Source: Desulfobacterales bacterium CG23_combo_of_CG06-09_8_20_14_all_51_8 (GTDB lineage Bacteria; Desulfobacterota; Desulfobacteria; Desulfobacterales; Desulfosalsimonadaceae). Taken from it: a stretch of DNA of 8,086 nucleotides. Positions 7,240 through 8,086 of the stretch are shown one piece after another. Position 1 is the first letter of the stretch, and each line of letters starts with the position of its first letter. A program made the translations under genes and the position numbers. The stretch covers positions 1 through 8,086 of the forward strand of contig PCSG01000319.1 of the NCBI GenBank assembly GCA_002772195.1. Reading direction: 5' to 3'. The notes beneath the pieces are model-generated. The model had not been told where the DNA came from, made no database searches, and was given only the letters and a program-made list of their open reading frames with translations.

Positions 7240-7257
7240 TTGCCGGTAATCCGGCAA
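7240..7257. repeat. Perfect inverted repeat (stem-loop)
   Basis: TTGCCGG (7240-7246) and CCGGCAA (7251-7257) pair over seven bases around a TAAT loop. It follows a T-rich tract on the + strand, but no T-run follows it on either strand, so it does not look like an intrinsic terminator. It could be a protein-binding site or an RNA hairpin. Confidence 0.45.
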
Positions 7258-7272
7258 CTTGCGCCCATACTC

Positions 7273-7299
7273 GAAAAAAGCCCGAAAACAGGGGCTCTT
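7273..7299 (-). terminator. Intrinsic terminator, minus strand
   Basis: Read leftward, AGCCC (7296-7292) pairs with GGGCT (7283-7279) around an 8-base loop, and the stem can extend by A-U and G-U pairs at its base. A run of T residues down to about 7273 follows. This is the classic intrinsic terminator layout on the minus strand; on the + strand the tail is only CTTGCTTTGC. No minus-strand gene is visible to its right in the intergenic region. It may end a small RNA or stop antisense transcription coming from the namZ-like gene. Confidence 0.5.
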
Positions 7300-7325
7300 G
7301 CTTTGCTAAAATAGGATAACCGCTG

Positions 7326-7336
7326 GATATGTCTTC
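7326..7336 (+). repeat. GATATkTCTTC repeat, copy 3
   Basis: GATATGTCTTC, preceded by CTG (as in copy 2) and followed by CTTGTAATTT. It is an exact 11-base match to copy 1, and lies immediately upstream of the predicted -35 element of the namZ-like gene, where a bound protein could affect that promoter. Confidence 0.42.
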
Positions 7337-7337
7337 C

Positions 7338-7367
7338 TTGTAATTTCAAGCCCCAAAATTTTAAAAT
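7338..7367 (+). promoter_or_regulatory. Possible promoter of the namZ-like gene
   Basis: TTGTAA (7338-7343) and TAAAAT (7362-7367) are separated by 18 bases, in an AT-rich context, and would start transcription about 30 bases before the ATG at 7407. The -35 element overlaps an imperfect palindrome (CTTGTAATTTCAAG, 7337-7350, 12 of 14 positions symmetric), a possible operator, and abuts GATATkTCTTC copy 3. Weak prediction by eye. Confidence 0.33.
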
Positions 7368-7406
7368 AATATTTCAGCCGACTTGAGTTGAAAGGCAATC
7401 GCCTCC

Positions 7407-8086
7407 ATGATCACCATCACCACCGGTCTTGAAAATTTTCTGACCCGTCCCCGCAGCGAACTTGCGGGAAAGCGCATCGGGTTGTTGTGTAACCCCGCAT
7501 CCGTCAACCGCCAGTTTCTGCATGCCAGGGACCTCATCCAGCAAAAATTCCCCGGCCAGCTCGCAGCCCTGTTTTCCCCCCAGCATGGTTTTTTTGCGGA
7601 AAAACAGGACAATATGGTTGAATCCGCCGATTTCATGGATAATGACCTGAAAATTCCGGTTTTCAGCCTCTACGGCAAAACCCGGATTCCCACACCGGAA
7701 ATGCTCGATCCGATTGATGTGCTGATTGTTGATCTCATAGATGTCGGCACCCGCGTCTATACGTTTACCTCCACCCTGTCATACTGCCTGGCGGCGGTGG
7801 CAGCTCTTAAAAAACAGGTGGTGGTGCTGGACCGGCCCAACCCGGTAGGCGGCATCCAAGTCGAGGGGAATTGCCTGATCCCTGCCCTGCGCTCGTTTGT
7901 GGGACGCTATGAGATTCCCATGCGCCACGGCCTGACCATGGGGGAATACGCCGCATTCATCAATGAGACCTATGCCATCGGCTGCGACCTTAACATCATT
8001 CCCATGATCGGATGGCGCCGGCGCATGTATTTTCATGACACCGGACTTCCCTGGGTGACGCCATCGCCCAACCTGCCGACCCCCGC
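7407..8086 (+). CDS. namZ: DUF1343 / NamZ-type exo-beta-N-acetylmuramidase, 3'-truncated
   Basis: Proteins of this family (YbbC/NamZ) release terminal N-acetylmuramic acid from peptidoglycan fragments, in cell-wall turnover and recycling. The first 226 residues are visible, more than half of the usual length of about 390-410; the right window edge cuts the gene. Family motifs in order: GKRIGLLCNPASV (21-33), ALFSPQHGFF (54-63), PVFSLYGKTRIPTPEML (84-100), DLIDVGTRVYTF (109-120), VVLDRPNPVGG (139-149), RHGLTMGEY (173-181) and TGLPWVTPSPNLPTP (212-226). The ATG at 7407 is the first start after an in-frame TGA at 7389, with AAGG (7392-7395) 11 bases upstream. There is no signal peptide or lipobox, so the protein would be cytoplasmic, unlike the secreted Bacillus form, and could act on imported muropeptides (inference). 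It is transcribed divergently from dnaA. Confidence 0.93.
   Translation, partial: MITITTGLENFLTRPRSELAGKRIGLLCNPASVNRQFLHARDLIQQKFPGQLAALFSPQHGFFAEKQDNMVESADFMDNDLKIPVFSLYGKTRIPTPEMLDPIDVLIVDLIDVGTRVYTFTSTLSYCLAAVAALKKQVVVLDRPNPVGGIQVEGNCLIPALRSFVGRYEIPMRHGLTMGEYAAFINETYAIGCDLNIIPMIGWRRRMYFHDTGLPWVTPSPNLPTP

Larger units (their letters stand above)
6732..7406. other. AT-rich dnaA-namZ intergenic region, candidate origin or regulatory region
   Basis: This stretch of about 675 bases between two divergent genes has no convincing coding region. Parts are strongly AT-rich: by hand count 6961-7080 is about 28% G+C and 7141-7200 about 23%, while the flanking genes look near 50% or above. It contains three GATATkTCTTC repeats (separate entries), a perfect 7-bp stem-loop, a minus-strand terminator, a pyrimidine-rich tract (7212-7241) and likely promoters at both ends. 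It adjoins dnaA, a common position for oriC. No consensus DnaA box is present. Origin function is inference; the region may simply be a large divergent promoter region. Confidence 0.35.

Noticed and set aside
7240..7257. Perfect stem-loop as an intrinsic terminator
   Set aside because: No T-run follows the stem on either strand; the T-rich tract lies before it on the + strand and becomes an A-rich tract after it on the - strand.
7240..7350. Possible riboswitch in the namZ leader
   Set aside because: There are hairpins, but the conserved cores of the c-di-GMP or other riboswitches I know were not recognisable, and the predicted namZ promoter lies downstream of most of it.

Overview
This window looks like chromosomal housekeeping DNA from a deltaproteobacterium (Desulfobacterota, probably Desulfobacterales). 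The evidence is the gene families and their protein signatures: a long HflX, an unusual DnaA with an FNRYHATV DNA-recognition segment, and a stand-alone GlcD-type oxidase. This assignment is inference from remembered family features, not from a search. No mobile element, CRISPR array, tRNA or rRNA was seen.

Layout. (1) Bases 1-3902, + strand: the 3' part of the replicative helicase gene dnaB (cut by the left edge), then the ribosome-associated GTPase gene hflX with a long N-terminal extension, an inositol-monophosphatase-family gene (suhB-like), and a 64-codon cysteine-rich gene of unknown function. A near-consensus promoter sits directly against the suhB start codon, so suhB may have a leaderless message. 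(2) Bases 3934-6695, - strand: dnaA followed 23 bases later by a glcD-like FAD oxidase gene, probably one transcript, converging on the first block with only 31 bases between stop codons. (3) Bases 6696-7406: an intergenic region of about 700 bases with strongly AT-rich stretches. It holds three copies of a GATATkTCTTC element, a perfect stem-loop, a minus-strand intrinsic terminator and candidate promoters at both ends. (4) Bases 7407 to the right edge, + strand: the first 226 codons of a DUF1343/NamZ-family exo-N-acetylmuramidase gene, without a signal peptide.

How the parts relate. DnaA recruits DnaB at the origin, and both genes lie here in convergent units. The DnaA is clearly divergent. 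It has a non-standard Walker A, Glu for Asp in Walker B, and a one-residue deletion plus Asp-to-Tyr and Thr-to-Ala changes in the helix-turn-helix that reads the DnaA box. No consensus DnaA box (TTATnCACA) was found in the window. The AT-rich region upstream of dnaA is therefore a candidate origin or regulatory region that might use a non-standard binding site. The other points of interest are a JAB/RadC-like extension on HflX with an imperfect metal-binding motif, the possible leaderless suhB message, and the small cysteine-motif protein. The remaining genes look ordinary.
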